The notes beneath the pieces were generated by a model. It ran no database searches and was not told the DNA's origin. It saw nothing but the letters and a program-made list of their open reading frames with translations. The position numbers were made by a program, and so were the translations under genes. From assembly GCA_030524715.1 (NCBI GenBank), contig JAUNGB010000001.1, forward strand, positions 97,906 through 161,905: a stretch of 64,000 nt of DNA, in the 5' to 3' direction. Below are positions 8,829 through 17,451 of this stretch, one piece after another (position 1 is the stretch's first letter; every line of letters starts with the position of its first letter). Origin of the DNA: Eubacteriales bacterium (lineage in GTDB: Bacteria > Bacillota > Clostridia > Lachnospirales > Lachnospiraceae).

Positions 8829-10003
8829 TCTGGCGCACCTCCAATAAACGGAATCGCACCATAGCGTCCCTGCAGGTAACCCTTGGATATGTTCTCGCCC
8901 TTTCTGGGAGAAAACTCAGTGAGTGCATAGATTTCCGTCTGAAGCGTATCCTCGTTTTTTTCTGCGAACCAGATCTGGTCTCTTCTCAGCAAGGTTGTAT
9001 CCAATAATCCGGGATCATGGGTAGTAAAAATCAACTGTGCATGGTTGGTATTGATTGCCGCATCCTGCACCATCTCAATCAGATGTCTGGTAAGCAGTGG
9101 GTGCATACTAGATTCAATCTCATCTACCAATAAAACAGAGCCGGTTTCCAGAGCCTCCAGCCACAGGCCAATGCGCCCAAAGAACCGTTGCGTACCCATG
9201 GACTCCATTCTCAGAGGCAGCGAGTATGCGGAATATTCCTTTTTATCTTTATCATGAACCCTATGCACGGTCGCTATCAGCGGGGATTCCTTGGGGCCGG
9301 AAACAACGACATCACGGATACCTAAGTCGGCTACCAGCATCTCTTTTAGCAGACGCTGTTTTGCTTCTCCGCCCTTCTGTACAGTGGACAGGCTTTGACA
9401 GATATCCATTTCGCTTCCGGAAAGACTCTTCATCTTTTCTGTAAACCACAGATAAGCGTTTTCCGTCTGCACGCAATTCCACTCATTAGAGCTGACTAGA
9501 TACAAACGGTTTTCAGACGTTCTTCCAGCCAGGACCATCTGCTCCTGCACATTTTCACGGAACTGATACTGATTCCCATCTCTTGAAAACACCAGTGCCT
9601 CACGGCCGTTCGGCCAGTGGTACAGATATTCGGTAAGGATCTGTTCCTTATCAAAGGTATATCCATAGGCATACTTGATACCCTTATAAAAGTAAATGAT
9701 TTCAAAACCTGTCGGCTTATTACTCTCTCTTGTGAATGCAAACGGTTCCTGTGGAAGCTTCTCTGCCTTTAATGGCTGGGCATATACACCACAAACCATC
9801 TCCCTCATCAGGGTGAGCGCATGAAGTATGTTGCTCTTACCCGCTGCATTGGCGCCGTATAAGGCCAGCAGAGGAACCAGTTCTCTTTTTCCGTCCGGAG
9901 AAATCAGACTTTCCTTCAAAGAAGAATCCTTTGAAGCCTTCATGGAAATAATTGCGGTATCTCTGATGGATCTATGATTCGTTACTGAAAACTGAAGCAG
10001 CAT
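8816..10003 (-). CDS. rloA: RloA-like AAA/ABC-type ATPase
   Basis: The 395-residue ATPase starts with the SMC/OLD-like N-terminus MLLQFSVTNHRSIRD and has Walker A GANAAGKS at residues 50-57. Walker B is SVLLVDEIESSMHPLL, followed by LIFTTHDPGLLD, the D-loop and H-switch of ABC-type (AAA_21) ATPases. No nuclease domain is present; the Toprim partner is the overlapping downstream gene. It has its own promoter (10034-10063), independent of the transfer operon. The pair probably forms an ATPase sensor and nuclease effector. It is inserted between the replication-type gene and virD4, a cargo position inside the conjugation core. Confidence 0.82.
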   Translation of the reverse strand: MLLQFSVTNHRSIRDTAIISMKASKDSSLKESLISPDGKRELVPLLALYGANAAGKSNILHALTLMREMVCGVYAQPLKAEKLPQEPFAFTRESNKPTGFEIIYFYKGIKYAYGYTFDKEQILTEYLYHWPNGREALVFSRDGNQYQFRENVQEQMVLAGRTSENRLYLVSSNEWNCVQTENAYLWFTEKMKSLSGSEMDICQSLSTVQKGGEAKQRLLKEMLVADLGIRDVVVSGPKESPLIATVHRVHDKDKKEYSAYSLPLRMESMGTQRFFGRIGLWLEALETGSVLLVDEIESSMHPLLTRHLIEMVQDAAINTNHAQLIFTTHDPGLLDTTLLRRDQIWFAEKNEDTLQTEIYALTEFSPRKGENISKGYLQGRYGAIPFIGGAPEWEE

Positions 10004-10033
10004 GATAGCGCCTCCCTTCTTGTTGTAGTTATA

Positions 10034-10063
10034 TATTACTCCTTATACTGCCTTTTAGTCAAC
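10034..10063 (-). promoter_or_regulatory. Promoter of the rloAB cargo operon
   Basis: Reading the minus strand, TTGACT (10063-10058), an 18-base spacer and TAATAT (10039-10034) match a sigma-A promoter. It lies about 30 bp ahead of the rloA ATG. The stretch 10064-10156 toward the next gene is AT-rich with no gene. Confidence 0.65.
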
Positions 10064-10156
10064 TTTTATTCATATATTTTGCACATTTTTTGCAATAATA
10101 TGATTTAAATTTTATATTCAGCACATGTAAGAGTGTATCGCTCTGTTTTAAAACCT

Positions 10157-11233
10157 CTATTTCCTCCGTTTTTCATGAATCTGCACCAGATTCCCATAAT
10201 ATGAATTTATGGTGTGCACCGAATTATACAGCGCCGTCACCATCACTGCCCGGATATTCCTGGCCTTTGATTCCGTCTCCTGCATACAGGATAATACATA
10301 CCGGATGTGGAACATATTGAGACGCCGGTACTGCTCCTTAACAAGTTCGGCCGGCTTGTCCTCCCGGTTTACACGGATGGTGTCTGCCGTGGAGGCTAAA
10401 ATCTCAACGGCCACCTCCACCAGTTCCTCCAGTTCCTCCCGCTCCCCCAGGTCCTGCTTTAGAATGTCGTACTCAATCTGCTCTTTAAATCCATCCTTCA
10501 GCTTCTGATAGGATTGGATAGGATATTCTTTGTTGTAATCTCTGTATGTAATCTCTGTATTTGTCTCCCCCATTTCGGGGAGAGGTGTCACTTTTTTTCG
10601 TATAGATATGTCACCAATTTCGGGGGGAGGTGTCCCCGATTTGAGTGACACGTCTCCCTTATTTCGGTGACACCCCCTGCCTGGTACTCCCTTTTCTGCA
10701 CCCCGGCTCTTTTTTCCTTCCGCTTTCTGCCCCTCTGAATTTGATTCTTCCAGTTGTTGCCCTTTTGGTTTTATCCCTTCCGGTTCCCCCTCATAGTCTT
10801 CCGGAAAGGTAAGCCGCTCCAGAACATCTACATCGAGATCGAGAAACAGGATATTGGGGATAGACTGCCCGTTTGAAGTCAGGGTACGGAAGACACGGCG
10901 GACCACTCCCAGCTTCTCTAACTCCACCACTGCGTTGGTCGCATCCCGCTTCGTAATCCCGAACTGGTCCGCCATCTGCTGGTAGCTTCGCTGCAGCAGG
11001 TCAGCCTTAAACCGTTTCCGGTACCCTAAAAGCTGTCCGCTCCCCTCATCCCGTACCTCGGCCGCACGGTACCAGTACACGATATCAGACAGGATCACAA
11101 TGGCAATCAGATATGGCTTTCCCGTGTCTCTCAAAATGGTCCGGTACCATGCCGGGGGAATCACATTGCCGGTGAGCCGTACCCGGCTCAAGCGGTCTAC
11201 GGTTTCATTCCCTGTTTGATAGATCGGTTCCAT
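10157..11233 (-). CDS. Replication-initiation type protein with HTH and DUF6017-like C-terminus
   Basis: The 358-residue protein opens with IPPAWYRTILRDTGKPYLIAIVILSDIVYWY, a helical block seen in element replication/primosome proteins. A winged helix follows (QQMADQFGITKRDATNAVVELEKLGVVRR, about residues 90-118). The middle is a low-complexity Glu/Lys/Pro linker. The last 90 residues (HIRYVLSCMQETESKARNIRAVMVTALYN, then SYYGNLV) resemble the DUF6017 end of RepA-like proteins from Firmicute elements. It therefore probably acts in element replication or replisome assembly. It follows the upstream HTH gene by 16 bp, in one operon. Confidence 0.65.
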   Translation of the reverse strand: MEPIYQTGNETVDRLSRVRLTGNVIPPAWYRTILRDTGKPYLIAIVILSDIVYWYRAAEVRDEGSGQLLGYRKRFKADLLQRSYQQMADQFGITKRDATNAVVELEKLGVVRRVFRTLTSNGQSIPNILFLDLDVDVLERLTFPEDYEGEPEGIKPKGQQLEESNSEGQKAEGKKSRGAEKGVPGRGCHRNKGDVSLKSGTPPPEIGDISIRKKVTPLPEMGETNTEITYRDYNKEYPIQSYQKLKDGFKEQIEYDILKQDLGEREELEELVEVAVEILASTADTIRVNREDKPAELVKEQYRRLNMFHIRYVLSCMQETESKARNIRAVMVTALYNSVHTINSYYGNLVQIHEKRRK

Positions 11234-11249
11234 AGCACTCTCTCCTTTT

Positions 11250-12368
11250 CTATTCCTCTCTGCCCTGCTGCCCCCACCCCAGATACCGGTACACTTTCTC
11301 GGGCCGGATTGCCTCTACTTCAAACCAGCTGGGTGCCAGTAAGCGCAGCATCTCTGCCTGATAGGTAAAACAGAAGATCCTCCCGCCTCTTTTTAATGGC
11401 AGGGTGATGATCCGTTTTAACTGCCACAACTCCATCAGGTAACAAAAGTATACCAGGTTCCCGTTTTCGTCCTCTCCGTCCTCCGGTGAGAATCGGTCTT
11501 CATTCACCCGTTTCAGGGCACCGCACAAAAAACGGTAAAGTTTGTTCCCACCCGCTTCGCTGCCTAACAGTTTCAGCTGGATTGCTGCCTCCGCTAAAAA
11601 AGGAACATAGTAATAGCTTTCGTATACATCGTCCAGAGAAAACAGGTTCCCCTTCATCCCTCCGTCGCTGGCTATGATCCTCTGCACCATCTCCATACCG
11701 GTTCCCATGATAATCGCTCCGCCCGGTAAAATTTCCCGGCTTTTTCTAAAACGCAGTTCCAGACGTCCCCTTAAATTCCGTTCTGTTTTAGGTACCCATT
11801 TCATCAGGCTGCCCATCGTATTGTAGACCACATAGAACCGGTCCGCCGCCAGCACCCCGCAGGTCCTTGAGCCTTTGATCTCCATATCCATTTCCTGTTT
11901 CCACTCCATTGTCCCGTAATAACAGCCGCCTGCCTCACCGTCAGCAGCGGTAGGGACGCCGGACGGAGTCAGATGGAGAACAGGGAAAAGTTCCGGTTTT
12001 TTACTTTTAAAAATCCGTATCCCTGCCCGGTGAAAATAGATCCATACCATGCTCATACGGTGGAGCCGCAGCCGTTTTTCCGGTTCGCTCTTTACATGAT
12101 TGGTGGAGACAGCGCCGGATAAATAGAGCAGCACATCTTCCCGGTAATGTGCCAGCAGATACTGTTTTGCCTTACTCCGGAGCAGATAGCCTCTAACCCC
12201 GTCTTTACTCCGAAGCTTTACCAATCCCCCCCGCTTCAGCCGGGTCAAAAGGGCGGCGGCATAGGATTCGGAACCGACTGCACGGCCAATCCAGTCTGCC
12301 GGTATCTCACCACTCATCGCTATCAACAGAAGCAATTCATCTTTCTTATCCATGTCCACAACTGTCAC
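11250..12368 (-). CDS. Winged-helix conjugative-element protein, function unknown
   Basis: The 372-residue protein has an N-terminal winged-helix pattern (IPADWIGRAVGSESYAAALLTRLKRGGLVKL, about residues 17-52) followed by a mixed body. It recalls replication-relaxation or relaxosome accessory proteins of Gram-positive elements, but I cannot confirm that by eye. No membrane segments are present. It is 113 bp downstream of the DUF6100-like gene and 16 bp upstream of the replication-type gene, so it probably contributes DNA binding at the element origin. Confidence 0.5.
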   Translation of the reverse strand: MTVVDMDKKDELLLLIAMSGEIPADWIGRAVGSESYAAALLTRLKRGGLVKLRSKDGVRGYLLRSKAKQYLLAHYREDVLLYLSGAVSTNHVKSEPEKRLRLHRMSMVWIYFHRAGIRIFKSKKPELFPVLHLTPSGVPTAADGEAGGCYYGTMEWKQEMDMEIKGSRTCGVLAADRFYVVYNTMGSLMKWVPKTERNLRGRLELRFRKSREILPGGAIIMGTGMEMVQRIIASDGGMKGNLFSLDDVYESYYYVPFLAEAAIQLKLLGSEAGGNKLYRFLCGALKRVNEDRFSPEDGEDENGNLVYFCYLMELWQLKRIITLPLKRGGRIFCFTYQAEMLRLLAPSWFEVEAIRPEKVYRYLGWGQQGREE

Positions 12369-12481
12369 CTCCCTTAGTTCCGTATACTACCTTTTCATAC
12401 CCTGCCTACTCCATCCCTGGGTAGCATGAGGCTCCCCTCAGTCTACGATCCGGTACGGTTTATGTGGTCGCGGCCAGCTTC

Positions 12482-13252
12482 TTACCCTGTCGAAATTCCA
12501 TCGCCGAAATCCGTCTCGTTTTTCGATACCGGAGCAGGAGGCTGTCTTTTTACAATCCACCCGGGAAACCGGTCCCGGTCCATCAAAAAAAGGAACGTAC
12601 AATCCCGTTCCCCCCTTGCGGTCGTATGATATGTGTCCAGATACAGTCCGTTATCGGACAGCAGAAAATACGTCCCCAGTGCGTCCACCACCTGCTTCTC
12701 CTCTATGTTGTCATGATCCCGGATTCTGCTTTTCGGCAGCATCTGATTGTATTCATGGACAAAGCAGACAATCGCCTGTTTATATACCGGAATCTCTTTT
12801 CCTCCCTTTTGGCGTTCCATACACCAGTCCTGTAGCGCCAGAAAAAACGGCTTATAGATATAGTCCGTATATTTGTTTTTCCGGTGGGGCAGCAAAAACG
12901 GGAGCTCCGCCTTTAAGATATGATTCTCATAAGCGATATGAATTTCATGAATCTGTACCAGCTTAAAACAGTATTCCTCTTTTTTCAGGCTATCATAAGT
13001 ATTCCCCAGGACCAGTCTGCGGAGCCGTTCTGTCAGGCGTTCCGCGTACTCGGAGGCTTCGACCATGCAATCCATCATCTGTCCGTACTGGAAGCTGGAA
13101 GCGCTGCGGTCATAGAGTGTCTTGATGCTCCGCGCCTCCGCCAGCTTCTCCTGCATGTCCCCGGCCGCCCTCTGGACCTCTAACAGCTGCCATTCCAGAT
13201 GCCCCGTTATCTCAATTTTCTTTCTTTTTTCGGTAGTATTCGACTTCACCAC
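12482..13252 (-). CDS. DUF6100-like conjugative-element protein
   Basis: The 256-residue soluble protein has an N-terminal helical half (residues 10-90, coiled-coil-like, AERLTERLRRLVLG) and a C-terminal half ending in VSKNETDFGDGISTG. I recall this pattern from DUF6100 proteins found next to VirB4 in Lachnospiraceae elements; the assignment is from memory. It overlaps the next gene upstream by 41 bp, in another frame, which suggests coupled translation. Function is unknown; an accessory or regulatory role in transfer is likely from position. Confidence 0.55.
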   Translation of the reverse strand: MVKSNTTEKRKKIEITGHLEWQLLEVQRAAGDMQEKLAEARSIKTLYDRSASSFQYGQMMDCMVEASEYAERLTERLRRLVLGNTYDSLKKEEYCFKLVQIHEIHIAYENHILKAELPFLLPHRKNKYTDYIYKPFFLALQDWCMERQKGGKEIPVYKQAIVCFVHEYNQMLPKSRIRDHDNIEEKQVVDALGTYFLLSDNGLYLDTYHTTARGERDCTFLFLMDRDRFPGWIVKRQPPAPVSKNETDFGDGISTG

Positions 13253-13760
13253 CCTCCTTCACTACACAATACCCAATCGTTCCCGGCACCTCAACCTGTC
13301 CGGTCAGTTCTTTATACCCCAGGACGACAATATGCTTTTCCCCCGGTCTTCTGCCTTTCGCATACAGGCCGTTCACGATTTTTAAGTCCCCGGCCCCGAC
13401 ATAAAGAATGTCATAAATCTCCTGCCCGCTAAAAAAGACAAGCCGCACTGGAAAATCCTCTTTTACTGCCAGATAGTGCCCCTCCACCTCCCGCTTTGAA
13501 AGCATGTCAATCAATACCCAGAGGCACTTTATGGTTCCCTCGTCTTTTAACGAATAGGCAAATTCGCTGGAAGCAAGAAGCCCGGTATAGGGGTTTTTAT
13601 ATATCTGCCGGTTTTTTAACAGCCTTGAAACGGCCCTTGCCGCCGCGTTTTCCTCTCCTTTGAAGAACCGGCAGAGCTGTTCCAAATAGAGTACATTGTA
13701 AGTCCGGATGATTATAAGCACCCGCTCCTCCATCAACTCCGGGCTTATATAGACCCCCAT
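13212..13760 (-). CDS. DUF5697-like winged-helix protein
   Basis: The 182-residue protein begins with a winged-helix-like segment (LIIIRTYNVLYLEQLCRFFKGEENAAARAVSRLLKNRQIYKNPYT, shown here only as the block at residues 14-58). A compact mixed domain follows, ending in a Lys-rich tail. It resembles DUF5697 proteins encoded with VirB4 in clostridial elements (from memory). It starts 5 bp after the virB4 stop and overlaps the DUF6100-like gene, so it is part of the same transcript. It may control element gene expression or help DNA processing. Confidence 0.5.
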   Translation of the reverse strand: MGVYISPELMEERVLIIIRTYNVLYLEQLCRFFKGEENAAARAVSRLLKNRQIYKNPYTGLLASSEFAYSLKDEGTIKCLWVLIDMLSKREVEGHYLAVKEDFPVRLVFFSGQEIYDILYVGAGDLKIVNGLYAKGRRPGEKHIVVLGYKELTGQVEVPGTIGYCVVKEGGEVEYYRKKKEN

Positions 13761-13765
13761 ACGCC

Positions 13766-16405
13766 TTATCCTCCCATCTGTTTACCGTATGCCTGGCTCC
13801 CGAACTTTTCAAGCCGCTCTTTTAAGTTCTGCAAGTCCTTCCGGTCTGTGGTAATCAGATCGTTTTCAAGCTGGCTGGCTCGAAATTCCAGTGTCAGGTT
13901 GTTATTGTTTGTGGAAATCATGCCCTTCCCTCTCTCAAAATGGACAATCTCCATCCGCTCTGCATCGGACAAATGTAAAAGCTCCTGTACCTTTTTTGCT
14001 TCATCATTTTCCAGGTTAAGTACTATTTTAGTCTTTGTGGCATTGATAATCCCCCGCCCGTATTTCCCGTCCTTAAGCGCCAGGAAGTCGGATAAATCCT
14101 GGGTCGCACAGACTGCGCCCCCTGCGTAACCCCTGATAATTTTAAAAATCTCCAGGACATACTCTGCCGCCAGTTCGTTGGAGGAAGCCCCAATCAACTG
14201 CCATACCTCGTCTAAAAATACCGCCTTTTTCTCTGTCCGGTCTTCCTTCACCTTCGACCACACATAATCAACCGCCACAAACATTCCAACCGGCAGCAAA
14301 TCCCCGGAAAGCTCCGAGATATCCAAGACTATGTATTTATTTTTCAAATCCACGTTGGTCTGCTGGTTAAAACTAGAGGCGGAACCATGTACGAGACGGT
14401 TTAAAATATTCGCCAGCCGTCTGGTCTCCTGCTTCTCAATCAACTCCTCATAAAGATCCCCCAGAACTGGCATTTTCCTGTATTGTTCCGGGTTCTCTGG
14501 ATCAACGAGGCTTTCGTTCTCGTGGGTAATCCCTTTCTTCTGGTAAGTCAGAACCAGTGCTTCGTCTAAGAGTTGTTTTTCCTCATGGGACATATCAGGA
14601 ATCAACAATGAGAAGAAAATGTGTAAATCCTGAATTTTCGCCGCCAGTTCCGAATGTTCCATCACTGCGCCATCCAGAATCTCACTTGTCTCCTTGTTTT
14701 TCTTCCGGATTTCCATCACATTAATACAGTTCTTGGAGGATGACGAAATTTTAATAAACTCCCCTCCGATGTTGGTGCAGGCCCTGGCAAATTCATGCCC
14801 CTTGTCCGGCGCTATGATAAAGACCTGGATGTTTTTCCGCCTCATACGCAGGGCCATCAGCTGGAGGAGGAAGGTTTTCCCGGCTCCGGTTGTCCCCATA
14901 ATGGAGATATTTGCATTCTTATAGATGGAGGAATTGAAGATATCCACAATCACCAGGGAACTGTTCGCGGTATTGACCCCCATCAGGATTCCGTCCTTGT
15001 CCGACATTTCAAACGAAGTAAACGGATAACAGCTTGCCGCGCCGGACGTCAATACGTTCCGCTTGGAGCGCTCATAAATACTTTTATCCAGCCTTAACAG
15101 GGGAAGTGCGGAAAAGAATGCCTGCTCCTCCTGGAACAGGCAGGAAATTGTATCTAAGTCCTGGGCGTTTAAGAGTTTCCGCATCTCCTTTGCCCGCCAC
15201 TCTACCTCCTTCGCGCTGTAGCCGGTTACGGTAATTAGGATACAGATATAGTAAAACTCTTCATTGGCTGACAGACCGTTTTTCAGATAATACCCGGACT
15301 GGATTGACTCCGCCAAGTCGTCAAAATCCGTATTGGTATCGCTGGCATCCTTGATTTTCGAGCGGTTCAACCGGATTCGCCTCCCAATCCGCTCAATGGT
15401 CTTGACCTTGTCCTGTTTATATAAAAACAGGTCCACATCAATGCCTTCCCCCGCATTGACAAGCAGGGACATCCAGCCAGCCGGCACCCGGTTCCGGTAC
15501 CGTGCGGACGGAATAAAGAGGTAGGTGTGGTATACCCCGTCCATAACCACATAATTCCCATGCCGGAAATCCAGACTTTCCGGCGCGAAGTATTCAGAAA
15601 CCGGAATCCGAGCGGTGCTGTCCTCCCCGTTCTCCCGGATATACCACTCCGCCACCTTATTCAGCCGCTCGGATAAGGGAACCGTTGTACTGGTTTTCCG
15701 GTTTAAAAGCAGGTATAGCATTTCAACGGTGTCCTGGGTCGGGTTATCGGACAGTTCGACCTCGTTGCCGCACTGGTATAAGTATTTCTTTGCAGTCTGG
15801 GCATAGGAATTTAATGTTGCCGCAATCTCAGACTCAGTCCCCCGCCTACCGTCCATGGCAAAAACCAGAAAAAATCTACGGGTAACCGCTTCCCGGTACC
15901 CGACAGAGCGCAGAAGCTTGATATAGTCCTCCTGGAGCATCCGGCACCGTCCATCGGCCTCCGCCTCAATATCCTTTTTTACTGCTTCGATATACTGGCC
16001 AATATCCGCTTTTTTAGAAATAGATTTAATCTGCAGCTCTGCCGGTGCAATCTTTAAATAACCCATGTAGGAATAGATAATGTTGCGTTGCTCACTGGCG
16101 CTGCGGTGCAGGAAGTTAATCGGCAGGGCCTCCAGGATCTTGACATAACGCCCGTCTGTGGTATATAGGATTCCATCCCGGATTGACGCGATTGGCATCT
16201 CTTTAGAAGCCCTTGTGTAGGGCAGGTCATAACACTCCTCCTGTTTCCCGGTCTCCGTTTTCTCCGACGTCTGCTTTTTTCGGGTGTTTTTTCCACTTTG
16301 TTTTTTTATCCTTTTTTTCTGCTCCTTCTTCAGCTCCTTTCTGACTTTCCTTAACTCCCTCTTCCAGGCTTTTCTCTGGTCTTTTCCGCTTTTTTCCTTT
16401 TTCAC
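13766..16405 (-). CDS. VirB4-type conjugation ATPase (CD1110-like)
   Basis: The 879-residue protein powers the type IV secretion channel. After a Lys/Arg-rich N-terminus (residues 1-60) it has the VirB4 N-terminal domain. Walker A is GTTGAGKTFLLQLM (about residue 505), Walker B is KKAVFLDEVWQLIG (about 730), and GYAGGAVCATQDLSDF follows, the usual downstream motif. The first 60 codons overlap the 3' end of the PrgI gene by 179 bp in a different frame. A later internal start is possible but would remove part of the conserved block YTRASKEMPIASIRDGIL, so the long form is preferred. It is central to the transfer operon. Confidence 0.93.
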   Translation of the reverse strand: MKKEKSGKDQRKAWKRELRKVRKELKKEQKKRIKKQSGKNTRKKQTSEKTETGKQEECYDLPYTRASKEMPIASIRDGILYTTDGRYVKILEALPINFLHRSASEQRNIIYSYMGYLKIAPAELQIKSISKKADIGQYIEAVKKDIEAEADGRCRMLQEDYIKLLRSVGYREAVTRRFFLVFAMDGRRGTESEIAATLNSYAQTAKKYLYQCGNEVELSDNPTQDTVEMLYLLLNRKTSTTVPLSERLNKVAEWYIRENGEDSTARIPVSEYFAPESLDFRHGNYVVMDGVYHTYLFIPSARYRNRVPAGWMSLLVNAGEGIDVDLFLYKQDKVKTIERIGRRIRLNRSKIKDASDTNTDFDDLAESIQSGYYLKNGLSANEEFYYICILITVTGYSAKEVEWRAKEMRKLLNAQDLDTISCLFQEEQAFFSALPLLRLDKSIYERSKRNVLTSGAASCYPFTSFEMSDKDGILMGVNTANSSLVIVDIFNSSIYKNANISIMGTTGAGKTFLLQLMALRMRRKNIQVFIIAPDKGHEFARACTNIGGEFIKISSSSKNCINVMEIRKKNKETSEILDGAVMEHSELAAKIQDLHIFFSLLIPDMSHEEKQLLDEALVLTYQKKGITHENESLVDPENPEQYRKMPVLGDLYEELIEKQETRRLANILNRLVHGSASSFNQQTNVDLKNKYIVLDISELSGDLLPVGMFVAVDYVWSKVKEDRTEKKAVFLDEVWQLIGASSNELAAEYVLEIFKIIRGYAGGAVCATQDLSDFLALKDGKYGRGIINATKTKIVLNLENDEAKKVQELLHLSDAERMEIVHFERGKGMISTNNNNLTLEFRASQLENDLITTDRKDLQNLKERLEKFGSQAYGKQMGG

Positions 16406-16772
16406 GGTTCCTTTTCCCTCCTCTCTGCACTCGCTCTTTTCTCCGGCTCTGCTCTAAGCGGTATCTTTCATCCGGCACAGATAAGATACGGCGTCTCCTT
16501 AAATACCGGAAAAAGCTTGCAATAAACGCAAAAAGGCTTTCCCCCTGAACTCCCATAACAGCCAGGATTATCACTGGTACCAGGACAATCATGCCGATAT
16601 ACAGCTTGGTTTTCCCTGCCACATCAAGCGACATAATAAGCGGCACCAATCCGGAAAGGAGCAGCGCCGTTTCCAGGGCATTCCTTGTCTTTACTCGCCC
16701 GGAAAGGATTGTCCCCTCCTCAGCGAAATTGGGAGGGATGGTATAAATATCAATCCGGTTATCCCCACTCAT
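16227..16772 (-). CDS. PrgI-family (VirB3-like) membrane protein
   Basis: The 181-residue protein starts with the PrgI pattern IDIYTIPPNFAEEG and has two membrane segments (about residues 30-48 and 56-75). A short loop and a strongly basic Lys/Arg/Glu tail (residues 90-181) follow. PrgI proteins are the VirB3 counterpart of Gram-positive transfer channels and pair with VirB4, which is encoded immediately downstream. The whole basic tail is encoded by DNA that also encodes the VirB4 N-terminus in another frame (179-bp overlap), an unusually long dual-coding stretch. Confidence 0.85.
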   Translation of the reverse strand: MSGDNRIDIYTIPPNFAEEGTILSGRVKTRNALETALLLSGLVPLIMSLDVAGKTKLYIGMIVLVPVIILAVMGVQGESLFAFIASFFRYLRRRRILSVPDERYRLEQSRRKERVQRGGKRNREKGKKRKRPEKSLEEGVKESQKGAEEGAEKKDKKTKWKKHPKKADVGENGDRETGGVL

Positions 16773-16787
16773 CGTTTCCGATTCCTC

Positions 16788-17450
16788 CTATTTCTCCCGT
16801 TTTCGTATGTAAATCAGGCTTCCGGTGCATATCAGGATCAATACCATTGCAAGAATTCCCAGGATTGGTATTTTGCCCTGTTCTCCCCTTCCCGGTGCAT
16901 CCTCCGGTACAACTGGTTCAGTCTGCTCTTCCGGTTCCTCTGTTTTTGTCTCCTCTGACGCCCCTGCCGGCTGCACCTGTGTATCTTCTGGAAACTTCCG
17001 GACGCTGCATGGCATAACGTACACGTTACAGACAGTCACGGAATCTGCTGTAACTTCCACTGTCTCCGGCTCCGCATAGCAGTCATATTCCCGCAGTTCC
17101 GATATGGCCGTAACCCCTGATACATGGTATGTGTCCCCTGTCAGGGACAGATTTGCCATATAATCCCCGTCTTGATTTAGCCTTACTTCAAAGCTCCTTC
17201 CTCCAACAAGTCCTGTAAAATGAACCGTAACCTCGCCGTGAAACCCTTCAAACACCTCCCCCCGGACGGCCAGTGTCCCTTTTTCGGTATCCGTATCGGT
17301 GTATTCCTCCTCACATGCAGCGACATTTTTTATATCTGCCGAACTCCCAGCTGGGTTTCCCAATGTGGCGGCACGGCAGACGATGGCGCTGTTAAGTGCC
17401 AGACTTACGATCAGGCATGGGAAAAGGAATCCCTTTTTATTACGCTTCAT
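16788..17450 (-). CDS. Secreted, membrane-anchored surface protein of the element
   Basis: The 220-residue protein has a signal peptide (residues 1-28, ending near VCRAA), a beta-rich extracellular domain (GTLAVRGEVFEGFHGEVTVHF onward), and a Glu/Pro/Thr-rich spacer (160-190). A C-terminal membrane helix with a basic stop (IPILGILAMVLILICTGSLIYIRKREK, given as residues 194-220) follows. This resembles a small cell-envelope component of Gram-positive transfer systems. No LPxTG motif is visible, so it is held by its own helix. It lies between the transglycosylase gene (1 bp gap) and prgI. The exact role is unknown; adhesion or channel exposure is plausible. Confidence 0.6.
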   Translation of the reverse strand: MKRNKKGFLFPCLIVSLALNSAIVCRAATLGNPAGSSADIKNVAACEEEYTDTDTEKGTLAVRGEVFEGFHGEVTVHFTGLVGGRSFEVRLNQDGDYMANLSLTGDTYHVSGVTAISELREYDCYAEPETVEVTADSVTVCNVYVMPCSVRKFPEDTQVQPAGASEETKTEEPEEQTEPVVPEDAPGRGEQGKIPILGILAMVLILICTGSLIYIRKREK

Positions 17451-17451
17451 G

